A DNA stretch of 64,000 nt from an uncultured Prevotella sp. (GTDB taxonomy: Bacteria; Bacteroidota; Bacteroidia; Bacteroidales; Bacteroidaceae). Shown here piece by piece: positions 42,854-51,363 of the stretch. The notes beneath the pieces are model-generated. The model ran no database searches, was not told the origin of the DNA, and saw only the letters and a list, made by a program, of their open reading frames with translations. How positions within the stretch are numbered: the first letter of the stretch is position 1; each line of letters starts with the position of its first letter. The position numbers and the translations under genes are program-made. The stretch lies in the NCBI GenBank assembly GCA_900539625.1, contig UQCW01000006.1, positions 1 to 64,000 of the forward strand. The letters are read 5' to 3'.

Positions 42854-45115
42854 TTAGAACTTGTAGCGCTTATCGACAATCTTGGTCTTGTTTATCATGG
42901 CATCGAAGATGTTGCCCTGCTGACCGAAGATGCGGCTGAGAGTAGCGCGTGAAGAAGCCATCATGGCAGAAGCAGCGTTGAATGTGCCGTTGACAGTCTT
43001 GTCGTTAACCTGAGCAAGGAAGACGCCCAATGAGCCCTTCACGGCACCAGTGAACTTGCCTTTGGCGGTGCGTTCGATGGCACCTGCCAAAGCAGGTTCG
43101 AAGCTGCTCATCTGAGCCAGTGCGATAGAAGGCTGCGTGTTGATGTCAACGCCCTTGACTGCTTTTGCAGCGGCGATGGACTTGACGTTCTTCAGCTTGG
43201 CCATGATGATTTCGGCCTTCTTGTCCTGCATCACGAGCTGGCGGAGTTGGGCTTTCACGTTAGCGTTGTCCCAAGCGAGATAGTCGCCGTCGTTGATGGC
43301 TGAAACAGCAATGACGAGCAATTGGTCGCTGTTTTTGCCGCATTCAAAGTCGCGAGAAACTTCACCAGCCTTGGCTTCGTCGAATGCCCACATGAATGCC
43401 TGCTTGGCACCTTCACCGCCAATGCTGTAACGGATGTTCATGGCTTCGGTGGTGCTGACGCTTGCGCGGTCAATCATGGTGTAGCCAGCCTTGGCGGCGT
43501 TCTTTTCGAGAGATTCAATCGTTGTGTTCTTAGCCAAGAACTCGTTGAGGGCGCGACGCTTCTCATTGTAAGTCTCGGTAGAGAACTTGATTGGATATTT
43601 CACAACGGCAATGTTGTACTTGGCAGAAGGAGCCTTTGTGCTGAGCACGGAGGTCACTACGTAAACAGGCTGTCCTTGCTGGTCGCTGACCGTGTAGTAG
43701 GCGATGGTGCCGGCAGACATCTGGCAGATGTCGGTATAGGCGCTCTTAGTGGTGTCGCCCTTGGCAGAAGCTTCTACGTAATACTTGGTGGCATTCCAGG
43801 TGGTGTCGCCCTTCAGACCGTATTTCTCAACAGCGGCTTTAAATGTGGCATCCTTGGCCAATTCGCTGAGTGACTTGCCACCTTTGGCAGCAGCAACGAG
43901 CTGATCAGCGATTTTCTTGTCGCCAACGGCGAGCTGGCAAATCTGCATAGAGTCGGGAGTGGTTTTCACGCCGACGAGCTTGAAGGTTGAAACATACTGA
44001 ACGCCATTGCGGTCCTTAGGTTCAATCTTCGTCTTTGACGTTGCGCCGACAGAGAGAGAGTCGATGGCTTCAACCACGTCGTTCATGTTGCTCTGTGTGT
44101 AAACGTCTTTCGGCAAGAAAGCGTTGTTGTATGGAACGTCGCTCTTTGCGCCGCGCATGATGCCTTCAACAGCTTCGCCTGTTGACACTTTGCGGAGCGT
44201 GTCTTCGAGGCTTTTCACCTGAGCTACGATGTTGCCCTGGTCTTTCGGGCTGGCAACAACCGTCACGTTGATCAGTTTCAGGTCGCGTGTTTCGCCGTGG
44301 AGACGATAGAGTTCTTTGCAGGCTTCATACTTAGCCTTCAGGTCGTCGTCAGAAATCTTGACTTCGTTGTCTGCAATGGCAGAGTAAGGCATGCTGGCAA
44401 TTTCGAGGTTGCAGTTGGTGTTGTTTTCCTCGAAGTCCATCTTTGCAGAAATTGGGTTGGAGATGGCGCCCTGGGCGATGAGTCCCATGTATTTCTGTGC
44501 GAGCAATTCCGTTGGAATCTGGCTTTCGCAGTAGAGGCAAGCCTGCTTGATGTTGGCCAACATTTCGGCCGATTGCGGGTCTTGCTTCTGGAGTTGTGCC
44601 ATCTGCTGGTCGGCCTGCTTCATGAATTGCTTGTAGGCTTCGATGGAAGGCTGTCCCATATAGCGTGCCATGAGAAGCATGATGCGCTGTGCGTAGCTAA
44701 CCTGGTTGAAGTTGGCCTGTCCGTATTGCATCATCTGTGCGAGTTGCTGCAACTCTTGCGGAGTAATGCTTGCCAAGGCGTTTTGGATGTCTTCCTTGGT
44801 GACGATGAGGCCGAGCTTGTCGGCTTCCTTAGCCAAAATCTGGTTTTGGAGGAACTTGTTCCACACCTGCTGGCGGATTTGTTCTTTGGCGTCGTCGCTC
44901 AAGTTGTCCAAGAGCAAAGACTGCACGTTTTCTTCATCGCGCACTTGTGCTTCATAGTTTTCATACGTCAGCTCTTGGCCGTTCACTTCTGCTTCCACGT
45001 TAGGGCGTGAGCAAGAGTTAAGGTCGGTGAGCGTAACAATGAAAAGCAAAAGGGCACCACCGATGACTGACATCAGCAACGCCGGTTTGTTTCTAAGTGT
45101 TTGTAATGCTGCCAT
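42854..45115 (-). CDS. PpiD-like periplasmic foldase (SurA N-terminal domain)
   Basis: A 753-residue envelope chaperone. One membrane anchor near the N-terminus (MSVIGGALLLFIVTL) is followed by a SurA-N-type helical chaperone domain (EVNGQELTYENYEAQ, then RQQVWNKFLQNQILAKEADKLG). A long middle part carries two parvulin-like regions (around residues 330-430 and beyond) in which the classic parvulin residues are hard to see. PpiD-type proteins help newly exported outer-membrane proteins fold beside SecYEG. Peptidyl-prolyl isomerase activity here is uncertain. It forms a single-gene unit with its own promoter and terminator. Confidence 0.85.
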   Translation of the reverse strand: MAALQTLRNKPALLMSVIGGALLLFIVTLTDLNSCSRPNVEAEVNGQELTYENYEAQVRDEENVQSLLLDNLSDDAKEQIRQQVWNKFLQNQILAKEADKLGLIVTKEDIQNALASITPQELQQLAQMMQYGQANFNQVSYAQRIMLLMARYMGQPSIEAYKQFMKQADQQMAQLQKQDPQSAEMLANIKQACLYCESQIPTELLAQKYMGLIAQGAISNPISAKMDFEENNTNCNLEIASMPYSAIADNEVKISDDDLKAKYEACKELYRLHGETRDLKLINVTVVASPKDQGNIVAQVKSLEDTLRKVSTGEAVEGIMRGAKSDVPYNNAFLPKDVYTQSNMNDVVEAIDSLSVGATSKTKIEPKDRNGVQYVSTFKLVGVKTTPDSMQICQLAVGDKKIADQLVAAAKGGKSLSELAKDATFKAAVEKYGLKGDTTWNATKYYVEASAKGDTTKSAYTDICQMSAGTIAYYTVSDQQGQPVYVVTSVLSTKAPSAKYNIAVVKYPIKFSTETYNEKRRALNEFLAKNTTIESLEKNAAKAGYTMIDRASVSTTEAMNIRYSIGGEGAKQAFMWAFDEAKAGEVSRDFECGKNSDQLLVIAVSAINDGDYLAWDNANVKAQLRQLVMQDKKAEIIMAKLKNVKSIAAAKAVKGVDINTQPSIALAQMSSFEPALAGAIERTAKGKFTGAVKGSLGVFLAQVNDKTVNGTFNAASAMMASSRATLSRIFGQQGNIFDAMINKTKIVDKRYKF

Positions 45116-45209
45116 TTGTTTTTAGTATATTATTTTTATTTGTTTGTTTTCTGCAGGATGATTGCGTATGGCCGATAGACACCAACTGGCTACTTGACAA
45201 TACAGCACG

Positions 45210-45217
45210 CAAAGTTA
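45210..45217 (-). promoter_or_regulatory. Promoter -7 element of the PpiD-like gene
   Basis: TAACTTTG on the minus strand, about 95 bp before the start. No clear TTTG is found at the expected distance. Confidence 0.5.
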
Positions 45218-45348
45218 TAAAAAAAGAGGAGATAAGGCATTCTTTTTGCTAAAAATATTCGGCTTGTATGGCTTTTCTGAGAAGGAAAGAGGTGGTTTTT
45301 GGGGTGATAGCACTCCTATAATATATAGTTTCTGTGTCTGTACATGAA

Positions 45349-45385
45349 AAAGGCGGGCTTCTCCGCGTTGGAAAAGCCCGCCTTT
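45349..45385 (-). terminator. Intrinsic terminator of the small barrel gene
   Basis: AAAGGCGGGCTT pairs with AAGCCCGCCTTT, and the minus strand continues with a T-run (TTTTTCATG). Confidence 0.82.
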
Positions 45386-45406
45386 CATTTGTGTGTGCGT
45401 GTTGTA

Positions 45407-45991
45407 TTAGAAGTTGTAAATCAAGCCAAATTTGAGGTTGCTGGTCTTGAAGTCAAAGCCAAAGCCCTTTTCGCCGTAAACGGATGGGATTGCGTCTTCA
45501 ACGAAGTCGTCAAGGTCACCAATTCCAGTTACTTTTACATCATCGTTGTCACGATAGCCCAAGAAGCCCATAGAAGCGATGAAGTCAACCTTCTTGCTCA
45601 AGCTAACCTTCACGCCCGGCTTGATGCCAATCTGCCACTGGTTGAATGAGTCGCTCTTCCAGTCGCGATATTTAGCCTTGGCTGTTGCAAAGCCGAAGCC
45701 GCCATCGATGAAGAATGAAACAGGGCCTGCTTTTGCTACAGTGTAGCGAACGTATGGGTCAACTTCAAAGCCGTTGAGTTTAACGCCTTTATAATACTCG
45801 TGTGCGAAGCCAATGCTGAGGCCGAGGTCCCACTGGTCGCTGAGCTTATAGCCTAACTCAGGAGCGAGATTGAAGCTTGTGTGGTTGTCATCTGTGTTAC
45901 GCCAAAGACCAACTTGACCACCAACGTAAACTTGTGCGCTTGCAGCGAGGCTGCATACAGCAACGATCAGAGATAAGAATAACTTTTTCAT
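45407..45991 (-). CDS. Small outer-membrane beta-barrel protein
   Basis: A 194-residue protein with a clean signal peptide (MKKLFLSLIVAVCSLAASAQ) and an all-strand mature part of about 175 residues: QVYVGGQVGLWRN, APELGYKLSDQWDLGLSIGF, and a last strand LKFGLIYNF ending in phenylalanine. That is the usual targeting signal for the BAM machinery. The pattern is an eight-stranded OmpA/OmpX-type barrel. Such proteins stabilise the outer membrane or bind surfaces; nothing shows a specific role. A promoter element lies 44 bp upstream and a terminator directly follows. Confidence 0.88.
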   Translation of the reverse strand: MKKLFLSLIVAVCSLAASAQVYVGGQVGLWRNTDDNHTSFNLAPELGYKLSDQWDLGLSIGFAHEYYKGVKLNGFEVDPYVRYTVAKAGPVSFFIDGGFGFATAKAKYRDWKSDSFNQWQIGIKPGVKVSLSKKVDFIASMGFLGYRDNDDVKVTGIGDLDDFVEDAIPSVYGEKGFGFDFKTSNLKFGLIYNF

Positions 45992-46034
45992 ACTTGTGTG
46001 TGTTTATGAGTTAAACGTATGTTGTTACTGGCTG

Positions 46035-46042
46035 CAAATTTA
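46035..46042 (-). promoter_or_regulatory. Promoter -7 element of the small barrel gene
   Basis: TAAATTTG on the minus strand, 44 bp ahead of the start codon. Confidence 0.5.
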
Positions 46043-46172
46043 TATCTTTTGAGATAGCAAACCATAGCTGAGCGGAGAAAAATAGGGGGAATCGGAGTTT
46101 TAGGACAATTAAAAGGAAACTAATGTGAGTTTTGAAGTTTTCTTTGATTGTTAATCGCCCCTTGAACTCCGA

Positions 46173-49100
46173 TTATCCTTCATGTTGGGGAGTCTCCGTG
46201 AGCTGTTGCATTATGTTGAGCGCCTGTTGCACAGATTTAATGTCGCGTACCGTCATTCGGCGCTTGCCTTTTTGCTCGTCGAGTTTGCATCGGCGGAAAT
46301 TGGTGGTGGCGTAGTTGATGATGCGTCCGAAAGTTTCGCTTCTGTAGAAAGGGCTGTCGGTGTTGCTCACGAAATAAAGCATCATGCGTCCGCTTTTCAG
46401 CGTGATGCGCTCCGCTCCAGCGCGTCGTCCGAGGCGTCGAAGTGGGGCGATGAGCAGCAGTTCTTCACCCTCAGGCGGCAGCGGTCCGAAGCGGTCTTCC
46501 ATGCGGCGCCGGAAGGCCGCCAACTGTTCGTCGGTGTTCAGCGCGTCGAGTTCGCGATAAAGCAGCATGCGTTCGCTGTTTCCTGGCACGTAGTCCTCGG
46601 GAAAATAAGCCTTGAGGTCACACTCCACGCTGCAATCGTCAACAAACACATCGCCAGAGAGTTGCGCCCCTGCTTTGAGCTCGTCGGCATAGAGGTCGGC
46701 AAACTCGTCGTTCTTCAGTTCGGTGACCGCTTCCGAGAGAATCTTCTGGTAAGTTTCATATCCCAGGTCGGCAATAAATCCACTCTGTTCCGCTCCCAGC
46801 AGGTTGCCAGCTCCGCGAATGTCGAGGTCCTGCATGGCGATGTGTATGCCCGAGCCGAGGTCGCTGAAATTCTCAATGGCCTGGAGGCGTCGGCGTGCAT
46901 CGTCTTTCAGGAGCGCCAATGGGGGAGCGAGGAGATAGCAGAAAGCCTTTCGGTTGCTTCGGCCCACGCGTCCTCTCATCTGGTGGAGGTCGGAGAGTCC
47001 GAAATGATGGGCCGCGTCGACAATGATGGTGTTGGCGTTGGGGACATCGATGCCGTTTTCAACGATGGTGGTGGAGATGAGCACATCGTAGTCGTAATTG
47101 ACAAAACCCAAGATGATTTTCTCCAGTTCCGCTGGCGGCATCTGTCCGTGGCCAACAGCCACGCGGGCATCTGGCACATATTTCGTCACGAGGTGGGCCA
47201 GGTTGGGAAGTGCCGATATGCGGTTGGTCACGATATAGACCTGTCCGTTTCGGCTCATTTCGAAATTGACAGCGTCGGCAATGATTTCGTGGCTGAAAGT
47301 GTGCACCTCCGTTTGAATCGGCCGGCGGTTGGGCGGCGGTGTCTGCATCACCGAGAAGTCGCGGGCTCCCATCAGAGAAAACTGTAGTGTGCGTGGAATC
47401 GGCGTTGCCGACATGGTGAGCGTGTCGATGTTCACTTTCAGTTGTCGCAGTTTTTCCTTCACGCTCACGCCGAATTTCTGTTCCTCGTCGATGATGAGCA
47501 GTCCGAGGTCGTGCCATTTAACGGTTTTGCCAATCAGCTTGTGCGTGCCGATGATGATATTGATTTTTCCCTCTTCAAGGTCCTTGAGGATGGCCTTCGT
47601 TTGCTGCGTCGTTCGTGCGCGGCTCAGATAGTCGACCCTCACGGGGAAATCTTTGAGGCGCGAGGCAAACGTGTTGTAGTGTTGCAGGGCAAGCACCGTT
47701 GTTGGCACAAGCACCGCCACCTGTTTGTTGTCGGCAGCCGCCTTCATGGCCGCACGCACGGCAATCTCCGTTTTTCCGAAGCCCACGTCGCCACACACCA
47801 GGCGGTCCATTGGGCGGCTGCCCTCCATGTCGGCCTTGACTTCCTGCGTGACGCGCAACTGGTCGGGCGTGTCCTCATAGGCAAATCCCGCCTCCAGTTC
47901 GTGTTGCATAAAACTGTCGTGGCTGAAGGCAAAACCCTTCTCTTCGCGTCGACGGGAATAGAGCTTGATGAGGTCGCGGGCAATGTCCTTGATTTTCTTT
48001 TTGGTTCGCTCCTTGAGTTTGTCCCAGGCCCCCGTTCCGAGACGGCTCAGATGTGGCGGTTCGCCCTCCTTGCCTTTGTATTTCGACACCTTGTGGAGCG
48101 AATGGATGGAGACAAACACCACATCATCGTTTTGATACGTGAGTTTGATCATCTCCTGCATCGAACCGTCGGCACCCGCCACGCGCACCAGTCCGGCAAA
48201 GCGTCCCACTCCGTGGTCGATGTGTACAACATAATCGCCAGGTTCAAATTGCATCAGTTCTTTCAGCGTAAGCGCCATTTTGGCGTCGCGTGCATGGTCG
48301 GAGCGTAGGTTGTATTTATGGAAACGGTCGAAAATCTGGTGGTCGGTGAAGCAGGAAATCTTCAGGTCGTCGTCCGTAAATCCCTCGTGGATGGTGCGTT
48401 CAACGGCTGTGAAGTCCTTCACCTCGTTGCCCTCCTCGCGTCCCGCCATTTCCGTCAGGATATTTTGCAGACGGTCGGTTTGTTTCAGGCTGTCGGCCAA
48501 TACGAAGAGGCGATTGCCGGCAGCTTTCAAGTTGCGCATGGAAGAGCGCACCAGTTCGAAATTCTTGTGAAACAGCGGTTGCGCCGTGATGTTGAAATGC
48601 AGGGTGGCCTGCGGTGTCCCCGTCGGTTTGCTGCCGATTTCAATGCGCTGCAGTTTCGCCAGTTCGCGCACCACGTCGTCGCCTTTCGTGAGCATAAACT
48701 CGCGCGAGAGCCTTTCGTGGATTTCCGCCGCCTCCATTTCCGACGTCGCCTCTTGTTCCTGCAGGGCCTGGCGCGAGAAGCCTTCATCGTAGATTTTGTT
48801 GATGGCATCGCGTGTGAAACCGAGGTCGCGCACCACCAGGACGGTCTCTGCAGGAAGACACTCCGTGAAAGGCACGAGCGCCGAGGCTCCCTCTTCCACA
48901 TCCGGCACCACCGTCACTTCCGTTTTCCTTTCTTTCGAGAGCTGTGTCTGCACTTCAAACGTGCGGATGCTGTCGATGTCGTCGCCGAAGAAGTCGATGC
49001 GGAACGGCATTTCCGAGGAAAAGGAGTAGACATCGAGAATGCTACCGCGCACGGCAAATTCGCCCGGCTCATAAACATAGTCGCAGCGGCGGAACCCCAT

Positions 49101-49592
49101 GTCGAGGAGGCGGCGGGTGAGTTCCGCGAGATCGTGGGCCTCACCTTCAGCAAGGGCAATCATCCCCGAACGGTAGTCCTGCACAGAAGCCACGCGCTCA
49201 GATAGGGCGGCGGGATGCGTCACGATGTAGCAGGCATTTCCGCGCGAGAGGCGTCCCAGCACCTCCGTGCGTAAAATCTCGTTGGCCGCATCGCGCTGTG
49301 CGTATTTCACGGCGCGGCGGAAGGTGGAGGGATAGAACAACACGCGTTCGTCTCCCATCATCTGCACCAAATCGTGGTAGAAATAGCCCGCCTCTTCCTC
49401 GTCGTTCAAAACAAAGAGGAAGGGACGCTTTAGCGGCGCCTTGCAGGTCAAGGCGGCAAATATCATCGGTGTGGCTGAGGCGCGGAGCCCTTCAAGGTAG
49501 GTCTCTGCAATTTTTCCGTCTTTGGTCAGTTTTGCCAAAGCCGCCACCTGTGGATGGGCCGCAAAAAGCGGCAGAAGTTCGTCGAGTTTCAT
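46173..49592 (-). CDS. mfd: Transcription-repair coupling factor
   Basis: Large ATPase that pushes stalled RNA polymerase off DNA damage and recruits UvrA. The 1139-residue protein has an N-terminal UvrB-homology module and the RNA-polymerase-interaction domain (DYVVHIDHGVGRFAGLVRV, near residue 470). The RecG-like motor carries Walker A GDVGFGKTEIA, the DEEQ box IIDEEQKFGV and the motif VI-type MRGRVGRSNRKAF. The C-terminal UvrA-binding domain ends the protein. The frame is open 42 codons further to 49718, but a perfect promoter sits inside that extension, so translation must start at 49592 (MKLDELLPLFA). Confidence 0.96.
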   Translation of the reverse strand: MKLDELLPLFAAHPQVAALAKLTKDGKIAETYLEGLRASATPMIFAALTCKAPLKRPFLFVLNDEEEAGYFYHDLVQMMGDERVLFYPSTFRRAVKYAQRDAANEILRTEVLGRLSRGNACYIVTHPAALSERVASVQDYRSGMIALAEGEAHDLAELTRRLLDMGFRRCDYVYEPGEFAVRGSILDVYSFSSEMPFRIDFFGDDIDSIRTFEVQTQLSKERKTEVTVVPDVEEGASALVPFTECLPAETVLVVRDLGFTRDAINKIYDEGFSRQALQEQEATSEMEAAEIHERLSREFMLTKGDDVVRELAKLQRIEIGSKPTGTPQATLHFNITAQPLFHKNFELVRSSMRNLKAAGNRLFVLADSLKQTDRLQNILTEMAGREEGNEVKDFTAVERTIHEGFTDDDLKISCFTDHQIFDRFHKYNLRSDHARDAKMALTLKELMQFEPGDYVVHIDHGVGRFAGLVRVAGADGSMQEMIKLTYQNDDVVFVSIHSLHKVSKYKGKEGEPPHLSRLGTGAWDKLKERTKKKIKDIARDLIKLYSRRREEKGFAFSHDSFMQHELEAGFAYEDTPDQLRVTQEVKADMEGSRPMDRLVCGDVGFGKTEIAVRAAMKAAADNKQVAVLVPTTVLALQHYNTFASRLKDFPVRVDYLSRARTTQQTKAILKDLEEGKINIIIGTHKLIGKTVKWHDLGLLIIDEEQKFGVSVKEKLRQLKVNIDTLTMSATPIPRTLQFSLMGARDFSVMQTPPPNRRPIQTEVHTFSHEIIADAVNFEMSRNGQVYIVTNRISALPNLAHLVTKYVPDARVAVGHGQMPPAELEKIILGFVNYDYDVLISTTIVENGIDVPNANTIIVDAAHHFGLSDLHQMRGRVGRSNRKAFCYLLAPPLALLKDDARRRLQAIENFSDLGSGIHIAMQDLDIRGAGNLLGAEQSGFIADLGYETYQKILSEAVTELKNDEFADLYADELKAGAQLSGDVFVDDCSVECDLKAYFPEDYVPGNSERMLLYRELDALNTDEQLAAFRRRMEDRFGPLPPEGEELLLIAPLRRLGRRAGAERITLKSGRMMLYFVSNTDSPFYRSETFGRIINYATTNFRRCKLDEQKGKRRMTVRDIKSVQQALNIMQQLTETPQHEG

Positions 49593-49660
49593 AAACGTGA
49601 TGTGGATATGTGGAACCGCCCCTTTGCCAGAATACTTCCGTCGTTGGGCTTTCCGCAGTG

Positions 49661-49691
49661 CAAAGTTATGAATTGTTTTCTCCATTACAAA
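49661..49691 (-). promoter_or_regulatory. mfd promoter
   Basis: Minus strand TTTG (49688-49691), 19 bp, TAACTTTG (49661-49668). It excludes the upstream start codons of the longer open frame. Confidence 0.8.
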
Positions 49692-49792
49692 ATCTCTCGT
49701 GCTTATCCTTTTCCGCACCAGTAAAAATGAAAGTGTAGATGTTATAAAGCCGAATAAAGTATTACGACATTAGAAATGTGCTGCCGAGAATA

Positions 49793-49823
49793 TTGCGCGT
49801 GTCCGAAAAATTGTCTACTTTTA
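49793..49823 (+). promoter_or_regulatory. Candidate promoter of the TerC-family gene
   Basis: TTG (49793-49795), 20 bp, TACTTTTA (49816-49823), the last base off consensus. It would give a leader of about 115 nt. Otherwise 49593-49944 contains only the mfd promoter. Confidence 0.35.
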
Positions 49824-49944
49824 CCGACAAGTGGAAGAATCGTATGACTCTTTGTATGCCTGAAAACTTTTTTGTTTGGGTTTTAAGGGCTTCCACCTCT
49901 ATTGTTAAAACGCTTTTGATAATCTGAAAAAAATAATTATAGAC

Positions 49945-51048
49945 ATGAGTGAAATTCTCTTTCTTGGCGGCTTCATCATCTTCATCGTTGCCATTTTGAT
50001 TTTAGATATGCTCGTCATTGACCGCAAGGCACACGTGGTGTCTGTCAAGGAAGCCGGTTCGTGGACGGCTGTTTGGATTGTGCTTGCCTTGGCCTTTTCC
50101 GTTTTCCTCTGGTTTCACGGCGACATGGTACACGGCATAGAAAACATGCAAGACCTGCAGGCCGTGGCTTCCCGTTATGCTGCCCATTTGAAGCTCGATC
50201 CCAGCGATTTCGAGGCGAGTCTGCAGCAATACCGCCATTACATGACCATCTCCTACATCTCTGGTTATCTGATTGAGAAGACCCTCTCGGTTGACAACCT
50301 GTTTGTGATGATGATGATATTCACGTCCTTCGGTGTGGGGAAAAACGAATACCAGCATGTGCTCAACTGGGGCATCCTCGGCGCCATCGTTCTCCGTTTC
50401 GTTTTCATCTTCCTCGGTGCTGCCATCATCAGTCGCTTCGACTGGGTGTTGCTGCTCTTCGGCGCACTCCTTATATATAGTGGTGTGAAGATGTATGTCA
50501 ACCGCAACAAAAAGGAGGAAATCAACGTGGAGAAACATCCGCTGGTGCGTTTCCTCACAAAGACAGGGCGTATGCATCCGAAATTTGAGGGCGACAAATT
50601 CTTCATCCGCCAAACTGCCGTTGCCACAGATTCTGCCAGCGCCGCATCGTCCAACACCCTTTTGCGTAAGGGCAAATGGCTTCTCACCCCACTCTTTGTC
50701 ACCGTCCTGGTCATCGAGTTCAGCGATTTGATATTTGCCTTCGACAGCATCCCGGCTGTCTTCTCCGTTTCGCTCGACCCCTACGTCGTGTTCTTTTCCA
50801 ACATCTTCGCCATCCTCGGTTTGCGTGCCATGTTCTTTTTGCTCGCAGCCATTGCCGATAAGTTCCGCCATTTGAAGACGGGCGTTTGCGTTTTGCTGAT
50901 ATTCATCGGCGCGAAGATGCTCGTTCATAAATACGTTGAAATCGACGCTGTCGTCTCCCTGCTCATCATTGTGGCTGTCTTGGCCGTCAGCATCGGTGCG
51001 TCGTTGCTGATACCGCAGAAAGAAAACGGCTCCGCAGAGAGACAATGA
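49945..51048 (+). CDS. TerC-family integral membrane protein
   Basis: A 367-residue inner-membrane protein with eight or nine hydrophobic segments. It carries the TerC landmarks EKTLSVDNLFVMMMIF (near residue 110) and VIEFSDLIFAFDSIPAVFSVS (near residue 255); their acidic residues are thought to bind metal. TerC relatives act in manganese export or metal loading of exported proteins. Tellurite resistance is only a historical label. A cytoplasmic stretch (NRNKKEEINVEKHP to about 230) separates the halves. A 22-bp tandem repeat and a terminator follow. Confidence 0.9.
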   Translation: MSEILFLGGFIIFIVAILILDMLVIDRKAHVVSVKEAGSWTAVWIVLALAFSVFLWFHGDMVHGIENMQDLQAVASRYAAHLKLDPSDFEASLQQYRHYMTISYISGYLIEKTLSVDNLFVMMMIFTSFGVGKNEYQHVLNWGILGAIVLRFVFIFLGAAIISRFDWVLLLFGALLIYSGVKMYVNRNKKEEINVEKHPLVRFLTKTGRMHPKFEGDKFFIRQTAVATDSASAASSNTLLRKGKWLLTPLFVTVLVIEFSDLIFAFDSIPAVFSVSLDPYVVFFSNIFAILGLRAMFFLLAAIADKFRHLKTGVCVLLIFIGAKMLVHKYVEIDAVVSLLIIVAVLAVSIGASLLIPQKENGSAERQ

Positions 51049-51119
51049 TTCGTTGTACTTGCCTTATGGTTTCATCCCTTTCGCAAGTTTACCGAATCCC
51101 TTATAAAGTGGTCTGCCTT

Positions 51120-51207
51120 CGGCCGAAGGTAATGCTACTCTCGGCCGAGGGTAGCGCTACTCGCGGCCGAGGGTAGCACGACTCGCGGCCGCAGGTAGAT
51201 AACCAAG
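51120..51207. repeat. 22-bp tandem repeats, four units (locus D)
   Basis: CGGCCGA starts at 51120, 51142 and 51164, and CGGCCGC at 51186, a 22-bp period with units such as TCGGCCGAGGGTAGCGCTAC. It lies between terC and the converging feoAB gene. The unit shares no sequence with loci A and B. Confidence 0.8.
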
Positions 51208-51227
51208 TTTGGTTCCCAGAAAAACAA

Positions 51228-51258
51228 AAATCCCACCCGCTTTGAAGCAGGTGGGATT
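51228..51258. terminator. Bidirectional terminator between terC and feoAB
   Basis: AAATCCCACC pairs with GGTGGGATT around a loop, with A/T-rich flanks on both sides. A perfect 14-bp palindrome (AACCAAGTTTGGTT, 51201-51214) precedes it. Confidence 0.7.
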
Positions 51259-51363
51259 ATTTGTTTTCTAGGAAGTCCTGAAAAGTGGGGTTTAGGACGA
51301 CCCTTTAGTTTGTTTATATTTCCGTTCTTTCTTTGCCGAAGTCTCCCGACAAGGGGCGGCAGG

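Noticed and set aside
49593..49718. 42-codon N-terminal extension of mfd
   Set aside because: It contains a perfect TTTG-19-TAACTTTG promoter and no similarity to Mfd.
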